From Aquilaria yunnanensis (lineage: Eukaryota; Streptophyta; Magnoliopsida; Malvales; Thymelaeaceae): a stretch of DNA of 64,000 bases. The translations under genes were made by a program, and so were the position numbers. Under the pieces are notes generated by a model that searched no databases, was not told the DNA's origin, and saw only the letters and a list, made by a program, of their open reading frames with translations. The stretch covers positions 40,332,501-40,396,500 of the forward strand of contig CM077593.1 in assembly GCA_039654915.1 (NCBI GenBank), in the 5' to 3' direction. Shown piece by piece: positions 35,401 to 45,742 of the stretch (position 1 is its first letter; the number at the start of each line of letters is the position of its first letter).

Positions 35401-37901
35401 ACAGGTTTTGCTTCCGGGCTTACTTTGAGGCTGTGCTGTATTATGCCAGGGTTCACTCCTGGCATGTCTTTCGGCGAGTAGGCAAACAGATCTTTATTTT
35501 TTAGCAGAAAGGATACAAGATTTTCCTTATCACCTTTGGCCAAGCTCTTCCCTATTCGGGTAGATTGTCCTGGGACAAGATCTACTGCTTCCGTTTCTGC
35601 TTCTGGGGGATCTCCTTCTTTGCCTTTCTCCTGCGCCTTTGCCTCCACCGTTTGTGTAGAGCTGTTTGCCGGAGCCTTTCGTGTTTTTACAAACACCTTT
35701 CTTACCTCGGCTTGGTCGATGAAGACCTCTGCATCTCCATCCTTGGTGGCGAATGTGACAGTCAAGTACTTCACATCGGGGCGAATGTGCAGGTTCCCCT
35801 GAGTCTGCCTTCCAAGGATGGCGTTGTACGAAGACGGGACATCCATGACGATGAATCTTGTCATTGTGGACGCGTACAACTCAGCTGCTCCGTCTACCGA
35901 AGTGCCTTTCATCATCAAAGGGAGGTCGATCCATCCGAGGACGGGTAGTTCGGATGGCCCAACGCCGAAGGTGGGCGTGGTGACAGGTTTCAGCTCGCTG
36001 CTGGTGATGCCCAGGCTCGGCAGTAAGTGCGAGAATAGGACGTCAGCATTTGAGCCATCATCAAGCAACACTCTCTTGACGTCCCAGTTCCCTATTCTCG
36101 CCATTATCAGCAGCGGGTCGTCGTGGGGGAAGACGACAGTGGAGCCATCTTTGCGAGCCAATTTCTTTGATGGACTTTGATACTCCATAACAGCGATTTC
36201 TCTGGCCTTCCGCTTTCTTTCCGAGGATGGGAGCCCCGTGGTGATGGTTTGGATGACCCCTACTGGAGGTGGGAGGCGCCTTTTTGGACTTCTGTTTCTC
36301 CGCCTGTCGGAGTCATAGTCCTCGTTTTCGGCCCTCTCTTCCTCCTCTTTTCTGCCTTTAGGGGAGGGCATCCGCAGGTACTTGCGAAGTTGGCCCTGTT
36401 TGATCAGCGACTCTATGTACTTCTTCAGCTGGAAGCAGTCTTCGGTGTCATGACCGTGGTCGCGATGAAACTGGCAGAACTTCTTGGCATTCTTCTTATT
36501 ATCGGCGGCCATGGCCTTTGGCCGCCGAATCTGCGTCCCTTGCCTTTCCAGCGCCATGAGAATGTTGGTCCGTGTCGTGCTCAAGGGTGTGAAACTTTGA
36601 GGTTTCTTTCCTCGCATTCGCCGTGGTCGACCTGTGTGTTCAGAAAGATACCGAGCTTGCTGGCTGGACCCTTCGGCGCGGTAATGATCAGACTTCGGCC
36701 CCGCCATCCTCAATTCCTCGGCTGTCATGTGCTGTTCTGCCCTTCGGTAAAATTCTCCGAGGGTCTCCGGGGGGTCCTTTGAGAACTCGTAGAACAGCTG
36801 TGAGTCACGCCGAAGGCCCCGTGCCATAGCGAGGATGCGGATTTCGGGCCGGAAGTCCGGGACGCTGAGTGCTTCCCTGTTGAATCGTTCGACATAGTCT
36901 CGGATCGTCTCTCCGTTTCTCTGCTCTATGTCGAACATCTGTACAGGCATTTTGGCCGTCGGCCTGCTCCCAATGAACTGCTGGGTAAAGGCTGTGGACA
37001 ACTCCTGAAACTCAGTGATAGTCCCTGGGGGCAACGAATTGTACCATGCTGTTGCTGGGCCCGTGAGGGTGACTTCAAAGCATTTGCACATGGTAGCGTC
37101 ATCAGCTCCGTGCATTATCATGCTCCGCCTGTACTTCGTCAGATGGGCCTGTGGATCAGTCCGGCCATCATAGATCTCCAGCCTAGGCACTCTGAAGTCG
37201 CCTGGCATAGCTGCCTCAACGACGGTGCGAATAAACGGGGAGCCATCTTCGCATAACGCCCCCGACAGCCTGTCCCAAACGGGTTTTCTGGTCACTTGCT
37301 TTTCCACTCTGTCCAGCCGTGCCAATATCCTTTCCATAAGCGCAGTGGCGCTAGGACCATTTTCGCGGGAGGGTGATCGACGGCGCCTTTTCGGGGAGCG
37401 AGTTCGGCGCGGAGGGGTCAGGGCCCTCACCTCAGGCGACGAACTGCTTCGCTGTGAGACTCTCGGTCGCTTGGACCCGGTTTGTCCCACAGGCCGTTTC
37501 CCGAGGGCTATATCTTCTGTGGATGATTCTCCGCGAGGATCTCCACTTTCTGAACTGCGGTGTGTAGACTTGGGGCTTCTCTCCCGAGGGCGTGTTGATG
37601 AGGAGGGTTTCTGGGCCTGCGACTGCTGTGGCCATCTTCGGTCGATCTGCTGAGTCATTTCAGCAACGACCGAGCGCTGAAAGTCCCTCAAGAAGCTCAT
37701 GGTGATTACCAGAGGGCGGTCCTCCTCGGGCGTAGAAGTCTCTGGGAGTGTCTGCTCAGCAGCCGGTTGTATCTCAGGCGCGGACGAGGACCTTGGGAGT
37801 CCCTTGTCCTTAGAACGCCGAGTCTCAACGACGGCAATCTGCGAGCGGGTTCCCACAGACGGCGCCAAATGATGGCCCAGGGCCTCATCGTTGTGAGTCA
37901 T
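32403..37901 (-). CDS. gag-pol: F1 gag-pol polyprotein, intact, 1832 aa
   Basis: One uninterrupted frame encodes the structural and enzymatic proteins. Order: Ser/Arg-rich N-terminus; gag domain about 225-400 (GPATAWYNSLPPGTI); Cys/His motif CQFHRDHGHDTEDC at 476-489; aspartic protease with DDGS at 614-617; RT about 830-1110 with YVDD at 987-990; a degenerate RNase H about 1140-1250, then a second RNase H at 1275-1400 with D1281, E1319 and D1343; integrase with H1485, H1492, C1523, C1526 and D1555, D1615, E1651. The ATG lies in the LTR (37870-38736) and the frame reads through the primer-binding site. There is no stop or shift between gag and pol, so protease must cut one product. F2 differs at about nine residues. 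Confidence 0.95.
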   Translation of the reverse strand: MTHNDEALGHHLAPSVGTRSQIAVVETRRSKDKGLPRSSSAPEIQPAAEQTLPETSTPEEDRPLVITMSFLRDFQRSVVAEMTQQIDRRWPQQSQAQKPSSSTRPRERSPKSTHRSSESGDPRGESSTEDIALGKRPVGQTGSKRPRVSQRSSSSPEVRALTPPRRTRSPKRRRRSPSRENGPSATALMERILARLDRVEKQVTRKPVWDRLSGALCEDGSPFIRTVVEAAMPGDFRVPRLEIYDGRTDPQAHLTKYRRSMIMHGADDATMCKCFEVTLTGPATAWYNSLPPGTITEFQELSTAFTQQFIGSRPTAKMPVQMFDIEQRNGETIRDYVERFNREALSVPDFRPEIRILAMARGLRRDSQLFYEFSKDPPETLGEFYRRAEQHMTAEELRMAGPKSDHYRAEGSSQQARYLSEHTGRPRRMRGKKPQSFTPLSTTRTNILMALERQGTQIRRPKAMAADNKKNAKKFCQFHRDHGHDTEDCFQLKKYIESLIKQGQLRKYLRMPSPKGRKEEEERAENEDYDSDRRRNRSPKRRLPPPVGVIQTITTGLPSSERKRKAREIAVMEYQSPSKKLARKDGSTVVFPHDDPLLIMARIGNWDVKRVLLDDGSNADVLFSHLLPSLGITSSELKPVTTPTFGVGPSELPVLGWIDLPLMMKGTSVDGAAELYASTMTRFIVMDVPSSYNAILGRQTQGNLHIRPDVKYLTVTFATKDGDAEVFIDQAEVRKVFVKTRKAPANSSTQTVEAKAQEKGKEGDPPEAETEAVDLVPGQSTRIGKSLAKGDKENLVSFLLKNKDLFAYSPKDMPGVNPGIIQHSLKVSPEAKPVRQKKRSISAHKSNFVKTEVQRLLDAEVIREVKYPEWLSNVVIATKEGSSKLRMCIDFRNLNDACPKDSFPLPPIDQLVDSTAEYGLLSFLDAFSGYHQIRMDPEDEEKTAFITEGGTYCYIRMPFGLKNAGATYQRLMNKVFKDQMGRNMEVYVDDMIVKSKLPGYHVADLEETFQKLRAFGIRLNPEKCMFGVTSGKFLGYMVSERGIDANPEKIKALLEFRTPATVKDVQRLTGRITSLSRFISRYGDRCRPFFKVLTKAAKMEGDLGRNNHLWEGDCQKAWEELKVYLASLPTLRQPREGEPLVLYLAVTEKAVSSVLIKEEGPKQWPVYYVSKSLHGAEVRYPLLQKAIYALVLAGRRLRPYFQAHPIIVRSSLPLRDVMKRVDHSGRLSKWCIELGEHEITYEPRKAIKAQALADFIAEIPTTEENHSDPKEGEPEWTLHVDGASGSEHQGAGIVIRGPEGLEVMKAIKFSFNVTNNVAEYEALIAGLRLARKIGVRSLRAHSDSQLVVRQTAGDYGAKDPILAKYHELVRNLIQEFDAVRIENVPRRNNTEADCLAKSKTYTEVLDHPSISVLSVTTSGMGWKDPIKRYLAENELPEDAGNAARLRRRAGRFFLIGEELYRQGYANPLQRCVGEEDTEMVLEEVHEGMCGSHVGTDALAAVILRQGYFWPTLRKDARQFVQKCGSCQRHAKIQRIPSEMVTSADYPWPFAVWGIDLIGPLPTAPGGVKFCVVAVDYFSKWVEAEPLATISAKEVQKFVWKNIVCRFGIPRVLVADNGSQFIDKGFQEFISDLGIKMHFAPVAHPQSNGQVEVSNRTIKDGLKKRLGEAKGKWPGELQSVLWSYRTTPRRATGETPFSLVFGTEAIIPIEIVQPSIRVQVFDEGGNDLGLRTKLDLVAEHREIAELRRKAFQQRVAAAINLKARPKEIKKGDLVLRKADFAPRRLAHGVLRANWEGPYLVLAEVRKGVYKLGDAEGVELKNTWHSDALKKFYA
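37847..37869 (-). other. Primer-binding site of F1
   Basis: The minus strand reads TTTGGCGCCGTCTGTGGGAA immediately after the LTR. It lies within the gag-pol reading frame (residues ...HLAPSVGTR). Confidence 0.88.
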
Positions 37902-38736
37902 GATGACTGTTGAGGAGACTTCTAGGAGGAAGAACGCCTGGAAGGTGGATCGCCTCTAGGAGAGTACCTGGAAAACTGGGAAACAGGGTTAGGAGGCCCC
38001 CGGAGTGTTTTTCCGGGGGGGGAGCCTCCGACGCCCAAGTCAGTGGTGGCCGGAAGAAGGAGAAAGTCACTAGCTCAAAGAGAAAGGCAGAAAAGTCTCG
38101 CCTGGTCTTTTCTCAGAGTATGGGAGCTGTATCTCCGGCCTGCCAACCTCCTGTCAAGTATTTATTTCCTGTATATATAGGAATACCTAGCCCGTTCAGA
38201 TCATGACACGTGTGCGGTCGGATGCTCCTGAACGTCTGGGCGTAGGGGACAGATAGTTGGTAACTAGATGGCCTCGAGCCTTGTGCTGAGACGGGCCATG
38301 ATATGATTCTGATGGCGTCTGCGCGTCAGGGTGACTTTTTACGTCTGTGGTGGGACGTGTCAGAGGCTTCCTTAAATGCTTCCTTAAATGCGCCTGCCGT
38401 ACTCCCGGGGTCCCTGGGCGAGGTCGTCCTCTAGTTCGGACAGAGCCTCTTCGGGAAGCCTACCCTCAGTTCGGGGGTTCCCAGTTCCAGGGGGTTCCGC
38501 CTTCGGGGATATCATATTCGGGCAGCAATGTCTGGTGCCACTTTTCCGAAGGCGCGTTGTTCACAACCTTGGGGGGCGAATGGAGTCCTCAAGTTTTACT
38601 GGCGTGCCGAGGCTCGGAGCTCTCAGGCTATCTCCCGAGGTGCATGATTCCACCTATTCCCGGGAAGCGCCAGTTCTTCTGGCCGTTGTTGTGGCAGGGT
38701 ATTCGGCCAGATTGAGGCGACAGCCTTTGGCTATCA
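37870..38736 (-). repeat. 5' LTR of F1 (867 bp)
   Basis: This partner of 27574-28440 differs at three positions, all transitions. The minus-strand TATATATA at 38172-38179 is the promoter. Its last 32 bp carry the gag-pol ATG (37901-37899), with no earlier ATG between the predicted transcription start and it. Confidence 0.96.
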
Positions 38737-38819
38737 CTAATGACCTTGGCATCAGAAGTTGGTCTTTAATGCCCCATCTGAGAAATAGATAAATTTATTC
38801 ATCTTTAGCTTAGTAACAA
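38737..38819 (+). other. Remnant of element E between F1 and solo LTR D2
   Basis: It starts with CTAAT (F1 duplication, right copy) and ends with AACAA at 38815-38819 (D2 duplication, left copy). The bases between are unrecognised sequence of the insertion site. Confidence 0.75.
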
Positions 38820-39850
38820 TGTTACGGCCCTTCTAGAGGGAGGTAAGGACTTTAGAATTTAGTGTAGAAGTTTAATTTAAGTTTGCCTAGCAAGAATTAA
38901 GAAGTTTGCCAAAGTTCACTAAGTTCCGACAAGAATAAAGCTCTGAACTAAGTTCAGGGGCAAAATGGTAATTTTGCACCCTGAGTGGCCGGGACGAGTC
39001 CCGAGTGTTTTAAAATGAATTTTTAGAACTTAACTTTTAACCTTAACTCAAACTCAACAAATAGACAAGAATTTAATCAAGAATTGTCAAGTTACAAAGA
39101 TGGGGGACCTAATTGCACTTAACTTGAAACCTTGGTGATCTTGGTTGCTAAGTGAGGGTTTAAGAAGGGAAAGAGGGGGAGAAGCTGCCATTAACACGTT
39201 CTTAAGCTTCCCTCACTCATTTCTCTCTCAAATTGAACTTGGAATCAAGTGATCTTGGTGCCAAAAGGTGCAATTAAGGGTGTTTAAGCTTGGAGAAGTG
39301 ATTTTCAAGCTTGAATCCATGTTTTTGAAGCTTGGAGAGGCGTTTTTCTCCATCCCCTGTTTTTGAACGAGGTATGATTTATGTTCTTGATTGAATTCGT
39401 GTTATTTGGTTGATTGGAAGCTTGGGTTTTGGTTGAAAGATGTGTTTTTGATGTTTTAGAGCTTTGTTTTGGTATGGTTTTGTGTAGAACTTTGGAAGCT
39501 TGTTTGGAAGAGGAAGGGTTCGAATTCTTGCTTGTTCTTGGTGTTAAGGTAAGGGAGAAAGTGTTTTTAAGTTGTTGGATTGCTTTTGGATTGAAATGGA
39601 TTGAGAAAGTTGAGTAATTTTTGGGTATGGTATGAAGAAACGTTTTGGGAATTATGATGGACTAGCTAGATTCGAAGGATTGGTTTGATGCTTCTAATGC
39701 ATCATAGTTTGGCTTTGATAGTTGGTTTTGTTCCTTGCAACATGTACTTCATGTGTATGAAATTTGGTAACTTTTGATGCATGTTTGCTATATGTATTTG
39801 GTTGCCAAAGTTCGTAGCAGCAATCGGCCAAATTCTGCATTTCTGCAGAA

Positions 39851-39976
39851 TTGGCGACGCGGCGCCAATTGGCCCGAAAATTGGCGACGCGTCGCCAATT
39901 CAATTTTTCTTCACAGAGCGTCTGCTCGTTGGCGACGCGTCGCCAATCCCTTTTGCCTTTGGCGACGCGGCGCCAA
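39851..39976. repeat. Four CpG-rich 18-bp palindromes
   Basis: TTGGCGACGCGTCGCCAA, a perfect palindrome, is at 39881-39898 and 39929-39946. A variant with GCGGCGCCAA in the right half is at 39851-39868 and 39959-39976. Start spacings are 30, 48 and 30 bp, with the two perfect copies inside and the two variants outside. Confidence 0.95.
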
Positions 39977-40403
39977 CACCTAAAAATGGAGGGTTTGACT
40001 TTTTGCTGCGTTGACCCGACCGAGACTACGGAAGGCTCGGAACGTGCCTAAGGGTCCGAGGATCCCGATGGTACTCCGAAACTTCCGAAAGTCCCACCGG
40101 AAGTATGAGTTTTCTTGAACTGTTTGAGGTAAGTAAGTTGCTTAGGCAACAAGTAAGGAAACAAATGTTGCAATTGAACTTAATTAGCTATCAATAGCTC
40201 AGGTGAGAGGTTTAGAACCCTCGTCGGCCTAGCCGTGCGGTAGCCACGAGGCCCCGAGGCGAAACCTTGTTCATCTAGTTTACATCAAAGAGGCCCTGCG
40301 GCCTAGTCTACAAGTCCCGTCATAAATTCCCCTGCATAACAATTAGGTGAGAGGTTCTATGTTTGAATGAGGCTTGCTAAGGTTCGCCCTTGAGCCATAT
40401 GAT

Positions 40404-40505
40404 AGGTTGCTAAGTGATAGCGCTTGGCCTATATGTCAGGTTGCTAAGTGATGGCGCTTGGCCTGTATATGTGTCAGGTTGCTAAGTGATTGCACTTGGC
40501 CTGAT
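40404..40505 (+). repeat. Three tandem repeats in D2
   Basis: Units beginning AGGTTGCTAAGTGAT start at 40404, 40438 and 40476; each continues with a GCGCTTGGCCT or GCACTTGGCCT block. Confidence 0.9.
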
Positions 40506-41336
40506 ACAAAGGACTACTTGAGGAGAGGTCTACCGGCCTAGTATATATATATATGACTAGTACCCTCATGCTGTGTGAGCTCGCAGCCAGAGTCCTAGTA
40601 ATTTTTCTTGCAGGTACATCGAAGACCCTTACTGAGAATGTTGAATTCTCACTCCCTGTTTGTTATGCAGAGTCTGAAGTAGCAGGACCGGATAATCGCT
40701 GAGGATTATCACGGTAGTACCTTTTTGTGTGTAAAGGTACGGTAGTTGAGAAACTTTAAGTTTCTAGCCTGCTTAAGTGTTTAATTGGTCTGTTGGTCAG
40801 GCTGTGGTACTAACTTGCTTCTTCCTTTGGCTGTAGAGCCTAGTAGCACTTGGCACAGGACTTGTGAGACTCGCCACTGGGACAGGAGTCCAAAGTGGGA
40901 GCTAGGGTAAAAGATCTCAGCAAAGTCTTGTATTTTGATACAGTACTTTATTTTGCCTCCAGTATTTATGTTATAAAGAGTCCTTGACTCAGGGGATTGT
41001 TCTCTGGGTGAGAGCATTAGTTACTTATGTATAAATGCTTTCACGAGCGGTGTATGTGTAGTTAATCACTCAAAGGTTGATTTTGATATGCTTTGGCCTT
41101 TTGTATTTATTTATATAGAATTTTACCTAGCCGGCTAAATGTCTAAATGATTAAATGTTTTATGGTTTTAATAAACCAAGTCAAAGCATAAGTGCATACA
41201 TATTGCATTTCTAGGTTAATCAACTAGTAGCATTGGATTTAATCCACACACATAACCAGCTAGCCAATTACAATCCACCGTGAGACAAACGCTCACAGGG
41301 TATCCCGGGCAGGGGCACGGGGATCGTGTCAAACAA

Positions 41337-43460
41337 CATAGGAATAACCCTTTTTATCTACAAAATGGCAACGACAAAGAGGGTGAGTTTCTAATGAAAC
41401 TCTATGATAAGCATCAATAACTAAATAATCTAAGTTTAGTTTAACAGCAACAATTGCCTTAGCTTAGAGCCTAAGTGCCTACATCCAAAATTAAAACCAG
41501 AGAAATAAAATTCAAAATAATAATGGTACTTGTGTAATAAAAAGTTAGAATACAAAACAATCCACAATGCAAGCAAAAATATCCAATTCAAATAGACAAA
41601 AGAAATTATGCAAGCACAACTAGAATGTAAGGCGTTGCTTGAATGTATAAGTACAATGAATAAAAGTAAACCATATAGCCTATTTAGGCTTGATCTCTTA
41701 TTCCTTAGGGATCTAGAAAGTCAGCCCCTTTTTGTCTAGACAAACCTTACCTCATATAGACCTCAAAGCATATTAGATAGAAAGAGACCAATCACATATT
41801 GGCCAACACAATGTTTTTAGAAAGCGCAAGGCTCTGAGATTGCTCACTTCCTTGATTTGTACAGCGAATCAAGACTATAGCCATATAGCCTAGTTGGTAC
41901 CATGAACATAACATCTCTCCCAATTACTTAGAAATAAGAATACCACAACAAATAGAAAATCAACAGCTTTTTGGCCTAACTCCTATTCTTATTAACCCGA
42001 TAGCTTCCAATCATTGGAAACAATGGAAATCTAGTGTTATAGCTCTAAAAAAAATTAGAATCATAAGATGTAGGATTTTCCTTACCAATTTCAAGAAAAG
42101 AATATCTTATTGCCTACCAAGCTTCAGCCAAACCAAGTTCCTTGTGCTCCAAGTCTTTCAAGCTTAACCACCTTCATTTTTTTACTTATATTTTCTTTTA
42201 GGATTCTATTGTATTTCAAGTAGATGTAGTGCCCTTATGTGTATTTTTTCAACCCATTTTTATAAAGCTTAGAAGCTACCAAGCACATGACAATAAGTTA
42301 CCAAACAAATGCCAAGAAATTGCCAAAAGGCAACTGGTTATGACTTGTAATTTTAGTCTCAGATTTTCCCTCATTTTGTTTAGAAATTAATTGAAATTTC
42401 AAGTAGATTTTGAGCTCTTATTTTCCAAAATTATATGACTAAAAATTTTACCAAGAAACTTACAAGAGGTGTCATAAGATTTGGTCAAGGCGAGAGGGTA
42501 ATCTGGTTGAACACTATGTCTTTTAACCTTGACTAACTTAGCTTCTTGTCCACCTTATTTGGAAAATTTTTGGCATATATTTCTAGATACTCTACCCTCC
42601 ATTCAATACTAGGAAATTGCAAAAAAACTGCTTAAAATGAGTTTATACAACCAGTTAGCAATTTGAAGACTTTGAGTTGACTTTGACTTATCTTAGTGAT
42701 TGTTTCTTAGCTTTTCCTTCTTGACTATAATTCCAGCATTGTAATCCAAATTTTTTGGTTATTTTTAGCACAACTTTTTATAGTATTTTAGCCATATTAT
42801 TCCAAAATTTTGGCTCTCAAAACCCTATAGAATGCTTTGAACACAAGCCACACATAAACTAAGTTTTCCTATATTTGGTCTTTGATTTTTTCCTTGGTTA
42901 TTTCTCATGATTTCATTCTTTGACCTTGAGTCCAAGTTTGTAGCCTACATTCCACATAATATTCAACATAATTTTGCCTAATTATTTGGCCAATTAGGTT
43001 CCTCAAATGGTTGCTAGCCTTACTTGCAACATAAGTTACTTACATAGGGCATTTTGCACCATAATGCACCTGGTTGTGCAACCCTACCTTCATTGACCTT
43101 CTTAACAAATTTCACTTTATTTTATAGGCGATTTGGACTTCATTTAACTTAAATGTTCAAGTCATACTTGTGTTAATGGTGCACTACCACCTTAACACAA
43201 TGCATGTGCATCCATATACACATAAACACACTGTTACTTCTAGCATGACTTCTTTTATACCTGAGTGATTTTTGTCGATTTTCATTGTTGTCAATAACCT
43301 TTTTCTCTCATTTTCATGAGCTTTTTATTCACATTATGCATAGCCCTTAAGCCTTTTCCATTCAAAGGTATGACTCGAAGGATGTCACTTTTGGAAGAAG
43401 AGCATCCTCTGATAGTCAAGATGGTTTTCCTATGCGATTTCCAATGCCCGATAGTGGATA
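41337..43460. other. Unassigned AT-rich sequence
   Basis: No ORF, LTR end, primer-binding site or family similarity was recognised in these 2.1 kb. It may be old LTR or element E sequence, but I see nothing that proves it. The neighbours are solo LTR D2 and an LTR of family B. Confidence 0.4.
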
Positions 43461-45742
43461 TGTTACCGACTCCGGGGTAGTCCAATTATGGTGCCAAAAT
43501 TGTGCATTTAAACTCCCAGGATTGATAATGTTCTATAGGCCATTAGAACACTACCCTTAGTGTGCATACCCATGTGGCCCTCTTGGGCACTATGTAAACA
43601 CATGCATATTGGTCCAACCATCACACACATATTCACATTTCATGCACACCATGGTAGCAAAGAAGGAAAACACTAGCACAAGTATTAATCTTGGCTACCA
43701 CACATTAGGCAATCATATTAAATTCTAGTGACCAGCTACTGCACCTGTAACTTCCACTAATAAACTGTATCATTCTAGCCACATACCCCCTATTTTCTTT
43801 GCTCCATTACTAAGTATAGACTCAGGTCAAATCAAGGAATTTTTTTTAACATCAATAGCCCACCTATGGACCAAGTTATGGATTTTTTAAGTTGGTTGCA
43901 AAATTCTGACCAAATGAACAGTAACTTAGCCAATTTTGCAACATCATATCTTTGGCTACAGGGCTCTAAATCCAGAAATTCAAAATCCCAATGAACCCTA
44001 TAGATGTCATATAGGTGTGCCCAATGTTTCATACTAAAATTCATTCTACACAGGGAGATATTTAACTTTAGGTCCAGAGTCAAAATTTTGACAACTTTTG
44101 CACCATTTTGACCATACAAAATTTCACAAGTGTGCAAACACTTCATTCACAAGGGGAAAACCCTCCAAAGCTATCCCATATATGTCCATTACACATATGA
44201 ATTACATTCTCTTGCATCTAGCAACTTTATATGGCCAAAATAGAGTTTACAAGTAAGCGGCCCATCATTCACACTTTGGCAGGTTTGCACCACATCACTT
44301 ACATAGCCAAAACATTACTCAAATGTTCACATACTTGTCTCATTTTACATACACTACATGTAAATGCATACATACACTACAATATGGTCTTAACTCAGCT
44401 AAATACGCAACCTAGGTGACATGAGGTCCTGAGATACAATGGACTCAAACAACAAGATGCTGGACAGCTGCTGCACAACACAATAAGTACCACCATTAAA
44501 AATACCAAATGTGCACCTAAAATCACCAAAATTTCTAGATCATAACGAAACATATGGAAGTTCATGTACCTGAAATTTCAGATCAAAACTCAATTGATAA
44601 AGGTTAGTTCCAATGTGATCTTTCGGCTGGACCTGAAATGACAGAATTGAGGGGTGTAAGTTTCGTTGAGAAACTTAGTAAGGGTAACACTTGGATTTAG
44701 TAGGCAACGTGACCATCATCAAAACCTGCATCCAAAGTGACTAAAACAAAAAAACCACAATGCATATACACACGATATAGCAACCAAATGCAGCAGCCAT
44801 TCACAACCAACAAACACATGAAATGCAGCAGCAACAGTAATCATAGGTTAGTCCATAAAACATGTAATAAACTTAAATAAATCACTATGGCAGCCCTCCT
44901 CAAGCTAATTCTCGGTATTAGGAGGATTTTAACAGTAGTTAGTACTAACTTTTGGGCTCTAGAAACCCAGAAATTTGCTGCCATCACTCTACACTTCACA
45001 CTAGGTCACAAAACCTTCAGTTGGTTCATCAAGCTCATGGCTCTCTTCCAAGCTTAGCCCGAGCTCCATGGTTGCTTGAAAATATAGAAAACAACCCATG
45101 AGAGCAAGAGAACCCTTACCAAAGTGGGTAGGCTGAAAATCATGCTTGATCCTTGAAGTATCCAAGAAATAGCTCTAGTTTGCTTCCAATTGCTTCCTTT
45201 TCCCTTCAATTTCAATCAATTGGAAGTTTAAAGGTGTGGTGGCTATGGAGGAAGTATGGATGTGTTCTTGGGCTGGGGGAGGACGAAAATGAGAGAGGGA
45301 TAAGTGATTTGGCCACTTAAATGGCCTTAAATGAGCTTAAGGGCACAAAACACCCTTAACAAGCTTAACCTTGCTTTATGTCATTTTCTTGCTCACTAAT
45401 TATGGTTTCTTTGTCTTAAACTCATTGGTACACATGTGCCCAACATTTTTGACTAATCATCAAGTCTTGGCTGCCTCCCCCGTGGTGGGATAACCCCACA
45501 ATTTCACCCTTAGACTTAAGTCAAAAGCTTGAACAGCTTAAGGTTTACACTAGGGCATTTAGGTCCTTATTGCCTTTAGATTTTCCTTTGTCCAAACTTG
45601 TCTTCCATGAGTAATTTGGTCCTCCAATAGCACTTTCATACCATTTATATCCTTCCCATAACTCTCCAAGTCTCTTTCTTGAGAGTTTTGCAATTGAGTT
45701 CCCAAATTTCCAAAACCTTACAAAAAAGTCCATAGTTTGCTT
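43461..45742 (-). repeat. B-family LTR B2, truncated at its right end
   Basis: It starts TGTTACCGACTCCGGGG and aligns with 9377-11660 (B1) and 51594-53860 (B3). It stops after AAAAAAGTCCATAG, about 200 bp short of a full LTR, and joins an inverted copy. No primer-binding site lies to its left, so its outer side is not a 5' LTR/internal junction. Confidence 0.8.

Larger units (their letters stand above)
27574..38736 (-). mobile_element. Complete TAT-type Ty3/gypsy retrotransposon F1 (11,163 bp)
   Basis: Two 867-bp LTRs differing by eye at three positions bound an internal region with primer-binding site, an intact gag-pol, a seven-unit palindromic repeat array, an opposite-strand spliced gene and a polypurine tract. 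The flanks carry the exact duplication CTAAT. The TAT assignment rests on the primer-binding site type, two RNase H regions and an extra antisense gene between pol and the 3' LTR, all known for that lineage. All coding parts look functional, so this copy could be autonomous. It is inserted in element E, an older relative. Confidence 0.96.
38820..41331 (+). repeat. Tekay-like solo LTR D2 (2512 bp) with AACAA duplication
   Basis: It runs TGTTACGGCCC...ATCGTGTCA with TG...CA ends. AACAA occurs at 38815-38819 and again at 41332-41336. No internal region is present, so this is a solo LTR left by recombination between the two LTRs of a full element. It holds four CpG-rich palindromes (39851-39976), three tandem 30-38-bp repeats (40404-40505) and a TA-rich TATATATATATA stretch near 40543-40554. 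The ORF at 39414-39617 has no recognisable product. D1 is an older relative. Confidence 0.92.

Noticed and set aside
36177..36782. Plus-strand ORFs opposite F1 gag-pol (and the mirror set in F2)
   Set aside because: They are shadows of a highly conserved 1832-codon frame; none has a promoter, introns or a domain.
27574..38736. F1 and F2 as a segmental duplication
   Set aside because: Flanks differ completely and F1 has its own exact 5-bp target duplication, so they are separate insertions.
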